Source: Sphaerochaetaceae bacterium (GTDB lineage Bacteria > Spirochaetota > Spirochaetia > Sphaerochaetales > Sphaerochaetaceae). From it: 64,000 bases of DNA. The stretch lies in NCBI GenBank assembly GCA_028532915.1, contig JAQQAI010000023.1, positions 1-64,000 of the forward strand, read 5' to 3'. The notes below the pieces were generated by a model. That model made no database searches. It had not been told where the DNA came from and was given only the letters and a program-made list of their open reading frames with translations. The translations under genes were made by a program, and so were the position numbers. Positions 55,903-64,000 of the stretch are shown in pieces; the first letter of the stretch is position 1; each line of letters opens with the position of its first letter.

Positions 55903-58371
55903 ATGATTGAGACAACACAAAATATAATCAAAGCTAACGTTGCAGATGAGATGAGAGTTTCTTATTTGAATTATGCAATGAGTGTTATTGTTTCCCGTGC
56001 ATTACCGGATGTCCGGGACGGATTGAAACCGGTTCACCGGCGGATTCTGTATGATATGCATGAAATGGGACTCCGTTATAACACACCTTTCAAGAAGGCT
56101 GCAAGAATCGTCGGAGATGTTCTCGGTAAGTATCATCCGCACGGAGATGCATCAGTTTATGATGCTCTTGTACGTCTTGCGCAGGATTTCTCACTCAGGT
56201 ATCCGGCAGTGTTCCCGCAGGGAAACTTCGGGTCGATCGATGGTGACCCTGCAGCTGCTATGAGATATACGGAAGCGAAGATGTCGAGAATCGGAGAGGA
56301 GATGCTTGCCGATATCCAGAAAGAGACAGTGGACTTCGGACCAAACTATGATGATTCACTCACGGAACCGACGGTTCTTCCTGCAGCGATCCCCTTTCTC
56401 CTGGCTAACGGAAGCAGCGGTATCGCTGTCGGTATGGCGACGAACATGGCTCCTCATAATCTTACAGAGATATGTCAGGGAATTGCCGCATATATCGATA
56501 ATCCCGAGATCACTCTGATGGAGATGATGGAATACATCAAAGGTCCGGATTTTCCTACCCGGGGAATGATCTGCGGGCGTGCGGGAATCCTGAGTGCTTT
56601 TGAGACAGGAAGAGGAAAGGTTGTAATCCGCGGGAAATACGAGATTGAGACAACGAAATCAGGGAAGAACCAGATTATATTCACTGAACTCCCCTATCAG
56701 GTTAACAAGGCAGATCTCGTGAAGAAGATCGCCGAAGTCAAGAAGACCCTTATTCCTGGAATCAGCGAAGTGAGGGATGAATCTGACAGGGATGGTATCC
56801 GCCTGGTCATCGAGCTTAAAAAGAGCGCAGTTCCCTCGGTTGTCGTCAATAAACTGTTTGTACGTACTCCACTGCAGACTAATTTCAATGTGAACAATCT
56901 TGCTCTGGTAAATGGAAGACCGAAGCAGCTGGGACTTCTTGATATGATCTTCCATTATGTCAATCATAGAGCTGAAGTCGTTGAGCGAAGGACAAGATAT
57001 GATCTGCGCAAAGCGGAAGAACGCGCACATGTACTTCTGGGCCTGAAGATCGGTCTTGATAACATCGATGAGGTCATCGCGATCATCAAAGAGGCGAAAG
57101 ATAACAGCACAGCGATTGAAAAATTGATGGATCGCTTTAATCTGTCGAAGATTCAGGGACAGGCGATCATTGATATGAAACTCGGAAGACTGAGTCAGCT
57201 TGAGACTTCCAAAATCCTTGAAGAATTGGAAGATTTGAATAATAAAATTATATATTATAAAGAATTATTGGCTGATAAAGCTAAAATCCTGCAGGTTGTA
57301 AAAACCGAGATTCTCGAAATTGAGTCTAAGTACGGTGATAAAAGAAGAACCGAGATTTCTAATTATGAACTGACAGGAATGGTCGATGAAGATTTCATCA
57401 AAGAAGAGGATGTTGTAGTGATTATGACATCTAAAGGCTTTGTAAAGCGGCTGCCCGTAGAAGAGTACAGAACACAAGGCAGGGGCGGAAAAGGTGTAAG
57501 AGCCGCCACCTTACGAGATGAAGATCTTATCGAGCATGTCTTTGTGGCATCGACTCATGATCACGTTCTGGCAGTATCAAGTATCGGTAAAGCCTACTGG
57601 ATCAAGGTTCATGAAATCGAAATCGGAAGCAAGACTTCAAAAGGTGAAAGCATCAGAAAGACCCTCCCTCTGGAGGATGGTGAGGAAATCACTTCATTCA
57701 CTCCATTCAGAGATTTCGATGAAGATACCTATCTGTTTATGGTGACAAAAGAGGGTGTTGCCAAACAAGTCAACCTCCCCTTGTTTAGAAATGCCAAAAA
57801 GCGAGGTATAACAGCAATAATCCTAGATGAGGGCGATGTTCTTCATTCTTGTGTTCTGGTAAATGAAAATGATGACTGCATGATCGTCACCAGACATGGA
57901 AAAGGACTCAGATTCAACAGTTCCGATGTCAGAGCGATGGGCCGTTCATCCAGAGGTGTACGTGGTATACGACTTATCGAAGATGACCAGGTTGCAGGTC
58001 TGCTGAAGGTTGATGACGATAAACGTATTCTGCTGATCACAGAGAATGGACAGGGTAAGCAGATAACCTTTGATTCTTTCCGCCCTCATGGAAGAGGTAC
58101 GATGGGTCAGAAGATCTACACGTTCCGTGAGAAGACTGGATATATAGTAAGAGCTCTGTCGGTCAATGATGACAACGACATTGTGATTATTACTACACTC
58201 GGTCAGTCCATAAGAATTCCGGTTGCAACTATTTCTATTCAGGGAGCATACGCTTCAGGTGTAGTGATAGCCAAACTTAAAAAAGGAGATTCTATTCAGG
58301 CTCTTGCAGTTGCCGATGCAGATGATGCTGAAGAGGAAACGGACGAAGAGACTTCAGATGATAGTGAATAG
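55903..58371 (+). CDS. gyrA: DNA gyrase subunit A
   Basis: DNA-cleaving gyrase subunit. 822 residues. The quinolone-determining region reads [14 protein letters not shown], with Ala83, Ser84 and Asp87 in E. coli-like numbering; the catalytic tyrosine is in AAAMRYTEA near 122. The C-terminal beta-pinwheel has the GyrA box variant QGRGGKG (about residues 526-532), which marks it as gyrase rather than topoisomerase IV. The tail is strongly acidic ([18 protein letters not shown]). Followed by a terminator that overlaps a parS site. Confidence 0.96.
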   Translation: MIETTQNIIKANVADEMRVSYLNYAMSVIVSRALPDVRDGLKPVHRRILYDMHEMGLRYNTPFKKAARIVGDVLGKYHPHGDASVYDALVRLAQDFSLRYPAVFPQGNFGSIDGDPAAAMRYTEAKMSRIGEEMLADIQKETVDFGPNYDDSLTEPTVLPAAIPFLLANGSSGIAVGMATNMAPHNLTEICQGIAAYIDNPEITLMEMMEYIKGPDFPTRGMICGRAGILSAFETGRGKVVIRGKYEIETTKSGKNQIIFTELPYQVNKADLVKKIAEVKKTLIPGISEVRDESDRDGIRLVIELKKSAVPSVVVNKLFVRTPLQTNFNVNNLALVNGRPKQLGLLDMIFHYVNHRAEVVERRTRYDLRKAEERAHVLLGLKIGLDNIDEVIAIIKEAKDNSTAIEKLMDRFNLSKIQGQAIIDMKLGRLSQLETSKILEELEDLNNKIIYYKELLADKAKILQVVKTEILEIESKYGDKRRTEISNYELTGMVDEDFIKEEDVVVIMTSKGFVKRLPVEEYRTQGRGGKGVRAATLRDEDLIEHVFVASTHDHVLAVSSIGKAYWIKVHEIEIGSKTSKGESIRKTLPLEDGEEITSFTPFRDFDEDTYLFMVTKEGVAKQVNLPLFRNAKKRGITAIILDEGDVLHSCVLVNENDDCMIVTRHGKGLRFNSSDVRAMGRSSRGVRGIRLIEDDQVAGLLKVDDDKRILLITENGQGKQITFDSFRPHGRGTMGQKIYTFREKTGYIVRALSVNDDNDIVIITTLGQSIRIPVATISIQGAYASGVVIAKLKKGDSIQALAVADADDAEEETDEETSDDSE

Positions 58372-58390
58372 AAAAAGACATGTATAACAG

Positions 58391-58424
58391 CAGCCGTCCG
58401 AAATCTCGGGCGGCTGTATTGTTT
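58391..58424 (+). terminator. Terminator of gyrA
   Basis: 11-bp stem with one G-T pair (58391-58401 with 58406-58416) and a 4-nt loop, 19 nt after the gyrA stop. The following TATTGTTT is also the first part of a parS site. Confidence 0.7.
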
Positions 58425-58435
58425 CACGTGAAACA
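58420..58435. promoter_or_regulatory. parS site
   Basis: TGTTTCACGTGAAACA, a perfect 16-bp match to the bacterial parS consensus bound by ParB. It lies about 420 bp upstream of parA. Confidence 0.92.
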
Positions 58436-58452
58436 TTGTTTGCTTAGGAAAT

Positions 58453-58488
58453 AAAAAACCACCTTTCGGAAAGAAGGTGGTTTTTTTT
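58453..58488. terminator. Bidirectional terminator between gyrA and the NifU-like gene
   Basis: CCACCTT (58459-58465) pairs with AAGGTGG (58474-58480), flanked by A-run and T-run on the two sides, so it can work in both directions. It lies 30 nt after the NifU-like gene's stop on the minus strand. Confidence 0.85.
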
Positions 58489-58490
58489 AA

Positions 58491-58506
58491 TGTTTCACGT
58501 GAAACG
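58491..58506. promoter_or_regulatory. parS site (15 of 16)
   Basis: TGTTTCACGTGAAACG differs from the perfect site only at the last base. It is followed by a further overlapping half-site (ACGTGAA). Centre-to-centre distance to the first parS is 71 bp. Confidence 0.85.
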
Positions 58507-58518
58507 TGAAAGAACTGC

Positions 58519-58746
58519 TTATAGCTCGTTTTCGTTGATGATTACAAGATTGGGATCAACAACACTTCTGATATAACGTTCGACACCATTTTTCAAAGTC
58601 ATCTGACTCATCGGGCAACCAGCACATGAGCCAACCAAACGAACAACAACTTCGTTACCGTTCATACTGACAAATTCAATATCTCCACCGTCATTCTGCA
58701 AGTCGGGTCTAATATCTTCAAGGGCAGATTTTACTTTATCTAACAT
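58519..58746 (-). CDS. NifU C-terminal-like iron-sulphur scaffold (Nfu-type)
   Basis: 75 residues from ATG 58746, preceded by GGAGG at 8 nt; a longer ORF to 58884 would run into parA and lacks support. The CxxC motif GSCAGCPMSQMTLKNGVE and NDGGDIEF are the hallmarks of Nfu proteins, which carry and hand over Fe-S clusters. Single-domain form, with no partner domain. Several Fe-S enzymes in this window (nth, serine dehydratase) could be clients. Confidence 0.88.
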   Translation of the reverse strand: MLDKVKSALEDIRPDLQNDGGDIEFVSMNGNEVVVRLVGSCAGCPMSQMTLKNGVERYIRSVVDPNLVIINENEL

Positions 58747-58820
58747 AGGATAATCCTCCATATAAGTTCTTTGTATAATGTACTGTTTAGATAAATGATG
58801 GTCAATACCTCGATTGATTG

Positions 58821-58849
58821 GTGACAAGTGAAGAAACTTTCGATATAGT
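58821..58849 (+). promoter_or_regulatory. Promoter of parA-parB, predicted leaderless transcript
   Basis: -35 GTGACA (58821-58826), 17-bp spacer, -10 TATAGT (58844-58849), then 6 nt to the ATG at 58856. Confidence 0.65.
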
Positions 58850-58855
58850 AATGAT

Positions 58856-59614
58856 ATGGGTACAAAAAAAATCATATTTTCCAATCAGAAAGGTGGTGTT
58901 GGTAAAACCACGACAGCTGTAAATCTCGGTGCTTACCTTGCACAGATGAATAACAGAGTTCTACTTATAGATCTTGATTCGCAAGGGAATATGAGCAGTG
59001 CGGTCTCTGCCAGTTCCAGGCTTCCCGGCAGCTACGATGTGATAGTAGGGAAATGCACTCCTGAAGAAGCATATCAGAAGACACCGGTGGAAAATCTTTT
59101 CGCCATTTCCGGCGGAATACATCTGGCAGGATTGAGTGTTGAGCTCGTGAATGAACTGGCACGGGAGTTCTTCCTGAAAAATACACTGGCTCAAATAGAG
59201 AACGAATGGGATTATATCCTTATAGACTGTCCACCGTCACTCGGACTGGTTACGATTAACGCGATGTGCTGGGCCGATCATATCATCATCCCTCTCCAAT
59301 GCGAATATTTTGCGATGGAAGGCTTGAACCTGCTGATGAGGACGATCGAAAGCGTGAAAAAACAACTGAATCCCCATCTGGATGTACTTGGGATAGTGTT
59401 TACCATGTATACTTCCAGGACAAGACTGTCCAATGATGTCGTGGAAGATATTACGAATTATTGGCCTGAAAAGGTGTTTGAAACGAAGATCCCGAGAAAT
59501 GTAAGACTGTCCGAAGCTCCGAGTCACGGACTCCCGATAAGCCTGTATGATAACTCTTGTTCCGGTGCCAAAGGGTATATGGAATTAGCGAAGGAGGTAA
59601 TGGAACGTGTCTAG
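58856..59614 (+). CDS. parA: Chromosome partitioning ATPase ParA (Soj)
   Basis: Deviant-Walker ATPase that, with ParB and parS, moves origins apart. 252 residues, the short chromosomal type without an N-terminal DNA-binding domain. Walker A is FSNQKGGVGKTTTAVNLGAYL with the signature lysine; Walker A' is VLLIDLDSQGNMSSA; Walker B is YILIDCPPSLG. Overlaps parB by 8 bp. The start is the first possible ATG after a leaderless-type promoter. Confidence 0.95.
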   Translation: MGTKKIIFSNQKGGVGKTTTAVNLGAYLAQMNNRVLLIDLDSQGNMSSAVSASSRLPGSYDVIVGKCTPEEAYQKTPVENLFAISGGIHLAGLSVELVNELAREFFLKNTLAQIENEWDYILIDCPPSLGLVTINAMCWADHIIIPLQCEYFAMEGLNLLMRTIESVKKQLNPHLDVLGIVFTMYTSRTRLSNDVVEDITNYWPEKVFETKIPRNVRLSEAPSHGLPISLYDNSCSGAKGYMELAKEVMERV

Positions 59615-60530
59615 TAATCAAAGAAAACATGGTCTTGGGAAGGGAATCAGTTCCCTTATGGATGATTATTCATTTGATGGAGTATTTAATTCAGCAGCTC
59701 TTGAGACGCCGGGCGATGGTGAATATGTCATGCTCGAGATCAATCGTGTGCACCCGAATCCCAATCAGCCGCGTAAGCAGTTTGCGCAGGAAACCCTTGA
59801 TGAACTGGCAGAATCAATCCGCACCCAGGGAATCATTCAACCCCTGATAGTTGAAAAGATAAGTGATGACGATTTTGCTATAGTAGCTGGTGAACGAAGA
59901 TATCGTGCTGCTCTCAGTGTAGGCCTTGAAAAGATTCCGGTGATCGTAAAAAAATTCTCCGATATGAAACGGCTTGAAGTCTCTCTCATAGAGAATATAC
60001 AGAGAGAGAACTTGAACCCAATTGAAGAAGCTAAAGCCTACGTATATTTATTGGAACAGACGAATATCAGGCAGGAGGAATTGGCAAATAGAGTGGGAAA
60101 AAAGCGTTCGACTATCACCAACAGTATCCGTCTGCTACAGCTTCCCCGCGAAATGCAGAACTCTCTTCTGAAAGGTGAATTCTCCTCAGGGCATGCGAGG
60201 GCTCTTCTTTCTGTTGTTAATCCTTCTGATCAGGATTATCTGTATGAAAAGATCGTGAGGGAGGGAATGTCCGTAAGAAAAGCGGAAGAGCTGGCCGGCG
60301 ATCTGAATGAGGGGAAGAGGATAGCTAAGAAAAGACAAAAAAATAGCGGTAAAGTTAAAACTGCAGATATCCTCGCAATCGAAGAAAGACTTATCGAAGC
60401 CTGCGGAACGAAGGTTGAGTTGAAAGGAACGCTGCAAAAAGGTAAAGTGGAGATCTCTTATCACAGTATGCAGGAACTGCAGCGGATTTACTCCCTGATC
60501 GGAGATAAAGAAGAAACTATTGAGTTATAA
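59607..60530 (+). CDS. parB: Chromosome partitioning protein ParB (Spo0J)
   Basis: Binds parS and spreads as a CTP-dependent clamp. 307 residues beginning with GTG at 59607, set by GGAGGT upstream and the HGLGKGISSLM N-terminal ParA-interaction motif. Then comes the N-terminal domain with RVHPNPNQPRKQF, a CTP-binding AGERRYRAALSVGL, SLIENIQRENLNPIEEA, and the helix-turn-helix NRVGKKRSTITNSIRLLQLP. The C-terminal dimer domain is short. Two parS sites lie about 1.1 kb upstream. Confidence 0.95.
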   Translation: MSSNQRKHGLGKGISSLMDDYSFDGVFNSAALETPGDGEYVMLEINRVHPNPNQPRKQFAQETLDELAESIRTQGIIQPLIVEKISDDDFAIVAGERRYRAALSVGLEKIPVIVKKFSDMKRLEVSLIENIQRENLNPIEEAKAYVYLLEQTNIRQEELANRVGKKRSTITNSIRLLQLPREMQNSLLKGEFSSGHARALLSVVNPSDQDYLYEKIVREGMSVRKAEELAGDLNEGKRIAKKRQKNSGKVKTADILAIEERLIEACGTKVELKGTLQKGKVEISYHSMQELQRIYSLIGDKEETIEL

Positions 60531-60551
60531 ATTTATTATAAAGGAATGTTT

Positions 60552-61499
60552 ATGTCACAGAACTTGAAAGATGGTGTGTACGCAAAAATCACCACCACAA
60601 AAGGAGAGCTCTTGCTCTCACTTGAATATCAGAAGACTCCTATGACGGTCGCAAACTTCGTCGGTCTTGCAGAGGGACAGCTGAATCTCAAAAACCCCGG
60701 AACGCCTTTTTATGACGGCCTTACTTTCCATAGAGTCATAAATGACTTCATGATTCAAGCCGGTTGTCCTTTGGGAAACGGTACCGGCGGTCCAGGATAT
60801 ACGTTCCCTGATGAATTCGACGATTCTCTCAAACATACCGGACCCGGAGTCCTTTCTATGGCGAATGCCGGTCCTGGAACGAATGGAAGCCAATTTTTCA
60901 TTACACATGTTGCCACACCATGGCTGGACGGAAAACATTCCGTATTCGGTTCAATCGTTGAAGGTCAGAATGTTGTAAATGCGATCGAGCAGGGCGATAA
61001 AATGGAAAAAGTCGAGATACTTCGTGTAGGTGAAGAAGCTGCTGCATTTACTGTCACGAAAGAAAGTTTCGCTGAAGACGTGGTAAACGCGGAAAATGTG
61101 GTCAAAGAGAAAATGAGTGCTCTTCAGAAGGAACTTGAAAAAGAACTTGAGAACAGATGGCCGAATGCTGTTTCGACACCTTCAGGCCTCCGGTATGTTG
61201 TGCTTCAGGAAGGGTCAGGAAATGAAAGCCCTAAAAAAGGGCAGAAGGTAACGGTTCATTATACCGGGACTCTTATGGATGGACGAACGTTTGACAGTTC
61301 GGTTGCCAGAGGCACTCCTGCAGAATTCGCAGTAGGACAGGTAATCGAAGGATGGAATGAAGCTCTTGTCACCATGAAGAAAGGAGAAAAAAGAACTTTG
61401 ATCATTCCTCCTGAACTGGGATATGGAGTGCAGGGGTATCCCGGAGTGATTCCTCCGAATTCCTATCTGATTTTCGATGTTGAATTACTCGATTTCTAG
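60552..61499 (+). CDS. Dual-family peptidyl-prolyl isomerase: cyclophilin fused to FKBP
   Basis: 315 residues from ATG 60552 (AAGGA upstream). The N-terminal cyclophilin (about 5-165) has [42 protein letters not shown] and [13 protein letters not shown] charged helical linker (about 170-205) follows, then an FKBP domain (about 215-315) with [41 protein letters not shown] and [16 protein letters not shown]. Both active sites look complete. No signal peptide, so it is cytoplasmic. This order is known as CFBP from Treponema and a few flavobacteria. Closely follows parB, maybe in the same transcript. Confidence 0.93.
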   Translation: MSQNLKDGVYAKITTTKGELLLSLEYQKTPMTVANFVGLAEGQLNLKNPGTPFYDGLTFHRVINDFMIQAGCPLGNGTGGPGYTFPDEFDDSLKHTGPGVLSMANAGPGTNGSQFFITHVATPWLDGKHSVFGSIVEGQNVVNAIEQGDKMEKVEILRVGEEAAAFTVTKESFAEDVVNAENVVKEKMSALQKELEKELENRWPNAVSTPSGLRYVVLQEGSGNESPKKGQKVTVHYTGTLMDGRTFDSSVARGTPAEFAVGQVIEGWNEALVTMKKGEKRTLIIPPELGYGVQGYPGVIPPNSYLIFDVELLDF

Positions 61500-61506
61500 A
61501 TAAACA

Positions 61507-62886
61507 ATGAAAAAAGAATCTTCGGTCTTTATTTGTAATGAATGCGGTCACAGCGAATCAAAATGGCTGGGCCGCTGCCCCGACTGCGGAGCTTGGAATT
61601 CTTTTGAAGAACAGGCAGCACCCTCAAAGAAGGGGAATACACGTTCTTCGCAGAATCCGAAAAGTACAAAGCTTGTTCCTCTTTCCGATATACAAATAAA
61701 TAAAGGCTTTAGATATAAATCTAACATTTCGGAATTTGATCGTGTTCTCGGCGGTTCTGTCATGCAGGGAGGCTCTATACTCATCGGTGGAGAACCCGGT
61801 ATAGGAAAGTCCACACTCATGCTGCAGGTTGTCTCTTCGCTGAAAGGTAAGAAAACCGTGTATGTATCAGGAGAAGAGTCGGCTCAACAGGTGAGATCGC
61901 GGTGTGACAGACTGAAACTCCCGCTCGATTCTATCTTATTGTACAGTGACACCCGTCTGGAACAGCTGCAGGATCTCATACGAAAAGAGAAACCAGACGT
62001 AATGGTCATAGATTCTCTTCAGACACTGGTGAGCGAACAGATAGGTTCCACTCCCGGCTCTGTTAATCAGATGAAAATGTGTTCGATGGAACTTGTTGAT
62101 ACTGCGAAACAGTATGACTGCACGCTGTTTCTCGTCGGTCATGTGACTAAAGACGGTCAGATTGCAGGTCCGAAAGTGGTAGAGCACATCGTAGATACAG
62201 TGCTCTATTTCGAACTGGCAGACAGCGGGGCGAGAATCATCCGCTCGACGAAGAACCGGTTCGGGTCAATCGATGAGATCGGAATCTTTCTGATGAGTGA
62301 GAAAGGTCTTATCCCGGTACCTGATCCTGCCGGCTTCTTCCTTAACAAACGTTCTCAGACTTTATTGCCTCCTGGAATCGCATTCGGAACCATGGTTGAA
62401 GGCAGCAGGACATTCCTCGTAGAGATTCAGGCACTTACCACACCGGTGAAAAACGGGGGATATTCAAGGGTCTACTCTGAAAGAATCGATTCAGCTCTTG
62501 TTTCACGCATCGCCGCAGTACTTGAACGGCATGGACAGATCGGATTCTCTCAGCATGACCTGTATGTAAATGTCGCAGGAGGAATCAGGTTGAAAGAGGT
62601 AGCTATCGAGCTTCCTCTGGCTCTGGCTCTATACTCTGCGGCAACCGGTAATCCGCTTCCCTCCGATATGGTATCGATGGGAGAACTCTCTCTCGCAGGA
62701 GAGATCAGACCTGTCGGGTTTGCCCAAAAGAGGATAAAAGGGGCTCATGATATGGGATATACGACAGTCATCATCCCCGAATCAAACGGAATCAAAGCTC
62801 AAAGCAATCTGATCAAGGTGGCTGATCTTCAGGAGACTCTTTCTCTGGTCAAAACCTTGAAAATACGGGATAGTAAGCACTCCTAA
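61507..62886 (+). CDS. radA: DNA repair protein RadA
   Basis: RecA-like ATPase that aids branch migration during recombination. 459 residues. N-terminal zinc finger FICNECGHSESKWLGRCPDCGAWNSF (two CxxC), Walker A GGEPGIGKSTLMLQVV, the RadA-specific STKNRFGS motif, and a Lon-protease-like C-terminal domain (SQHDLYVNVAGGIRL). 7 nt after the immunophilin gene with no strong Shine-Dalgarno, so coupled translation is likely. Confidence 0.96.
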   Translation: MKKESSVFICNECGHSESKWLGRCPDCGAWNSFEEQAAPSKKGNTRSSQNPKSTKLVPLSDIQINKGFRYKSNISEFDRVLGGSVMQGGSILIGGEPGIGKSTLMLQVVSSLKGKKTVYVSGEESAQQVRSRCDRLKLPLDSILLYSDTRLEQLQDLIRKEKPDVMVIDSLQTLVSEQIGSTPGSVNQMKMCSMELVDTAKQYDCTLFLVGHVTKDGQIAGPKVVEHIVDTVLYFELADSGARIIRSTKNRFGSIDEIGIFLMSEKGLIPVPDPAGFFLNKRSQTLLPPGIAFGTMVEGSRTFLVEIQALTTPVKNGGYSRVYSERIDSALVSRIAAVLERHGQIGFSQHDLYVNVAGGIRLKEVAIELPLALALYSAATGNPLPSDMVSMGELSLAGEIRPVGFAQKRIKGAHDMGYTTVIIPESNGIKAQSNLIKVADLQETLSLVKTLKIRDSKHS

Positions 62887-63164
62887 TTAAATATAGATAT
62901 TTATAAGATATAGAAATAATAATTATTATTCCTCATATGTATGTTCTTGTTAAGCTATTAGTAAGCAAAGCTTATTATATATTTCTTCATAAACGGACTC
63001 TATCAGGATGACAGAAGATTATTTCCAATCTTTTAATAAAATGAAAACTCCTGAACCTGCTTTAATTTGGAGCCCTTACTAATCACAGAAGCTCTATCAA
63101 TGTATTATAAATCAGAAAGAAGCACCGCCTGGAAAGCGATGCCTATTTAATAAGGAGAGCTTAT
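62887..63164. other. 278-bp AT-rich gap between radA and the TraB-family gene
   Basis: No gene or RNA recognised. It contains a perfect AT palindrome (AATAATAATTATTATT, 62915-62930) and the terminator described at 63113-63142. Confidence 0.5.
63113..63142 (-). terminator. Probable terminator of the TraB-family gene
   Basis: On the minus strand, GCATCGC pairs with GCGGTGC (63142-63136 and 63128-63122, one G-T pair) around a 7-nt loop, followed by TTCTTTCT. It lies 22 nt after the stop at 63165. Confidence 0.55.
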
Positions 63165-64000
63165 TTATCCAAGACTTGAGATAAGCAGGGGGAATGCGAT
63201 GAATGTTCCGATAGAAGCGAATATGCTGGTTGTGAAAAAGAGCATCAGCGCATGAATGATCCGGTTGGAGAACCACCCTTTGAAGTGGAGGACATCGTCC
63301 GAGACTTTTTCGAAATCTTTCACTCTAGGTTTTCTCATCGTAACTTCCAGGATTCCCGCCACCATACCGACTCCCAATGTCGGACTGAGTGCCGTTACGG
63401 GGGCTGCAAGCATTGAGACGATTATCGTGACAGGATGGCCTAAGGAGATGAGCGCCGCTATACCGGTGAGAGAAGAGTTGAGAATGAACCAGTAGAGAAA
63501 CATTGTCAGCCCCTGATCCCATCCTGAACGGACAAAACCGATAGCGATGATTCCCAGCAGGGCTATGACGATTCCCCAGGATAATATTTTTCCTGCGGGA
63601 GATGGAGCGGGTTCTTTCGAAATTTCTTCAAGATTGAAGTTATCGCCGTTTTCATCAAGCTTTTTCATATGTTCGATGAGTCCCGGTACGTGCCCGGCTC
63701 CGACAATCGCGACTATCTTGTCTCCCTTTGCCCTGTAAATCGAGGTTGCCAGATACTGGTCTCTCTCATCGATGAGAACCTGTTTGACCGTCGGAAGTTC
63801 TTTTGCCATCTCATCGAGCATCGATTGAAGCATGTTCGTTTCTTTGAGATGTTCTATATCCTCATCGCTGATCTCTTCTCTTGAGAATGCTGCGGACAAC
63901 AATGTGCTTATCAGCTTTGCCTTGTTCCACCAGTTCGATAATCTCCATGCTCTTTTGAAAGTCACCTGGATCTCTCGGTCACACAGAATCAGCGGGATAT
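63165..64000 (-). CDS. TraB/PrgY-family membrane protein, 5' end cut by window
   Basis: At least 278 residues; the frame is open to the right edge, so the start lies outside. A GTG at 63965 is internal, because the residues before it (ILCDREIQVTFKRAWR) match the family's conserved DRxIxxTLKR stretch. The N-terminal half is the GumN/TraB-like globular domain with AIVGAGHVPG, and the C-terminal half has about four membrane helices. Enterococcal PrgY/TraB shuts down pheromone activity; relatives in bacteria and archaea are widespread, probably membrane peptidase-like proteins whose job is unknown. Confidence 0.85.
   Translation of the reverse strand, partial: IPLILCDREIQVTFKRAWRLSNWWNKAKLISTLLSAAFSREEISDEDIEHLKETNMLQSMLDEMAKELPTVKQVLIDERDQYLATSIYRAKGDKIVAIVGAGHVPGLIEHMKKLDENGDNFNLEEISKEPAPSPAGKILSWGIVIALLGIIAIGFVRSGWDQGLTMFLYWFILNSSLTGIAALISLGHPVTIIVSMLAAPVTALSPTLGVGMVAGILEVTMRKPRVKDFEKVSDDVLHFKGWFSNRIIHALMLFFTTSIFASIGTFIAFPLLISSLG

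Noticed and set aside
58747-58884. Longer N-terminus for the NifU-like protein
   Set aside because: It would overlap the parA start; GGAGG points to ATG 58746, and the added residues are unlike Nfu proteins.
62915-62930. Perfect AT palindrome after radA
   Set aside because: Composed only of A and T in an AT-rich gap; likely by chance and too weak for a terminator.

Overview
The window is a gene-dense piece of a bacterial chromosome that includes the replication-origin neighbourhood. The gene content fits a free-living, probably anaerobic or fermentative spirochaete (class Spirochaetia). The clues are the order rpmH-rnpA-yidC-jag next to dciA-recF-dnaN-dnaA with gyrB and gyrA diverging from dnaA, an Asp-type MurA, a cyclophilin-FKBP fusion, a class II (B12) ribonucleotide reductase and NADP-type glutamate dehydrogenase. 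This placement is an inference from family knowledge; there is no 16S rRNA gene to test it. No rRNA, tRNA, CRISPR array, prophage or insertion sequence was recognised.

Layout. 1-4.8 kb (minus strand): partial nrdJ, an M42 aminopeptidase and gdhA. 4.9-14.6 kb: a large receiver/PEP-pyruvate-binding protein, then on the minus strand an RluA-type pseudouridine synthase, topoisomerase IV (parC, parE) and a class II photolyase, followed by a YhhN-like membrane protein. 14.6-28.9 kb: a CNNM/CBS (CorC-like) protein, leuS, serine dehydratase, a lipoprotein, a DAHP synthase-prephenate dehydratase fusion, nth, metF-metH, a small NIF3-type protein and pth. 28.9-42.4 kb: a 1127-residue GH13 enzyme, a symporter with an unknown membrane protein, gpmI, an M24 aminopeptidase P, lgt, an S41 protease with rsmE, and an unusual AAA+ regulator. 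42.4-42.9 kb is a 518-bp gene-free AT-rich block with two perfect DnaA boxes.

42.9-64 kb is the origin region. murA and a PfkB-type kinase diverge. Then, all on the minus strand, come metK, jag, yidC, rnpA, rpmH, dciA, recF, dnaN and dnaA. A DnaA-box cluster (candidate oriC) lies between dnaN and dnaA. To the right, gyrB, gyrA, parA, parB, a dual immunophilin and radA read on the plus strand, as expected for leading-strand genes on either side of an origin near 52.2 kb. Two parS sites sit just upstream of parA. A TraB-family membrane protein is cut by the right edge.

The most striking pattern concerns translation starts. Many first genes of transcription units (leuS, pth, nth, dnaA, murA, the PfkB kinase, lgt, parA, and with weaker -35 elements the S41 protease and sdaA) have a sigma-70-like promoter whose -10 box ends only 6 or 7 nt before the start codon, and no Shine-Dalgarno sequence. 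Genes inside operons, and several other first genes, have good Shine-Dalgarno sequences. This predicts leaderless mRNAs for a sizeable share of the essential genes here and also fixes several otherwise ambiguous starts. Methionine and one-carbon metabolism (metF, metH, metK), B12-dependent enzymes (nrdJ, metH) and two type IIA topoisomerases are the other themes.
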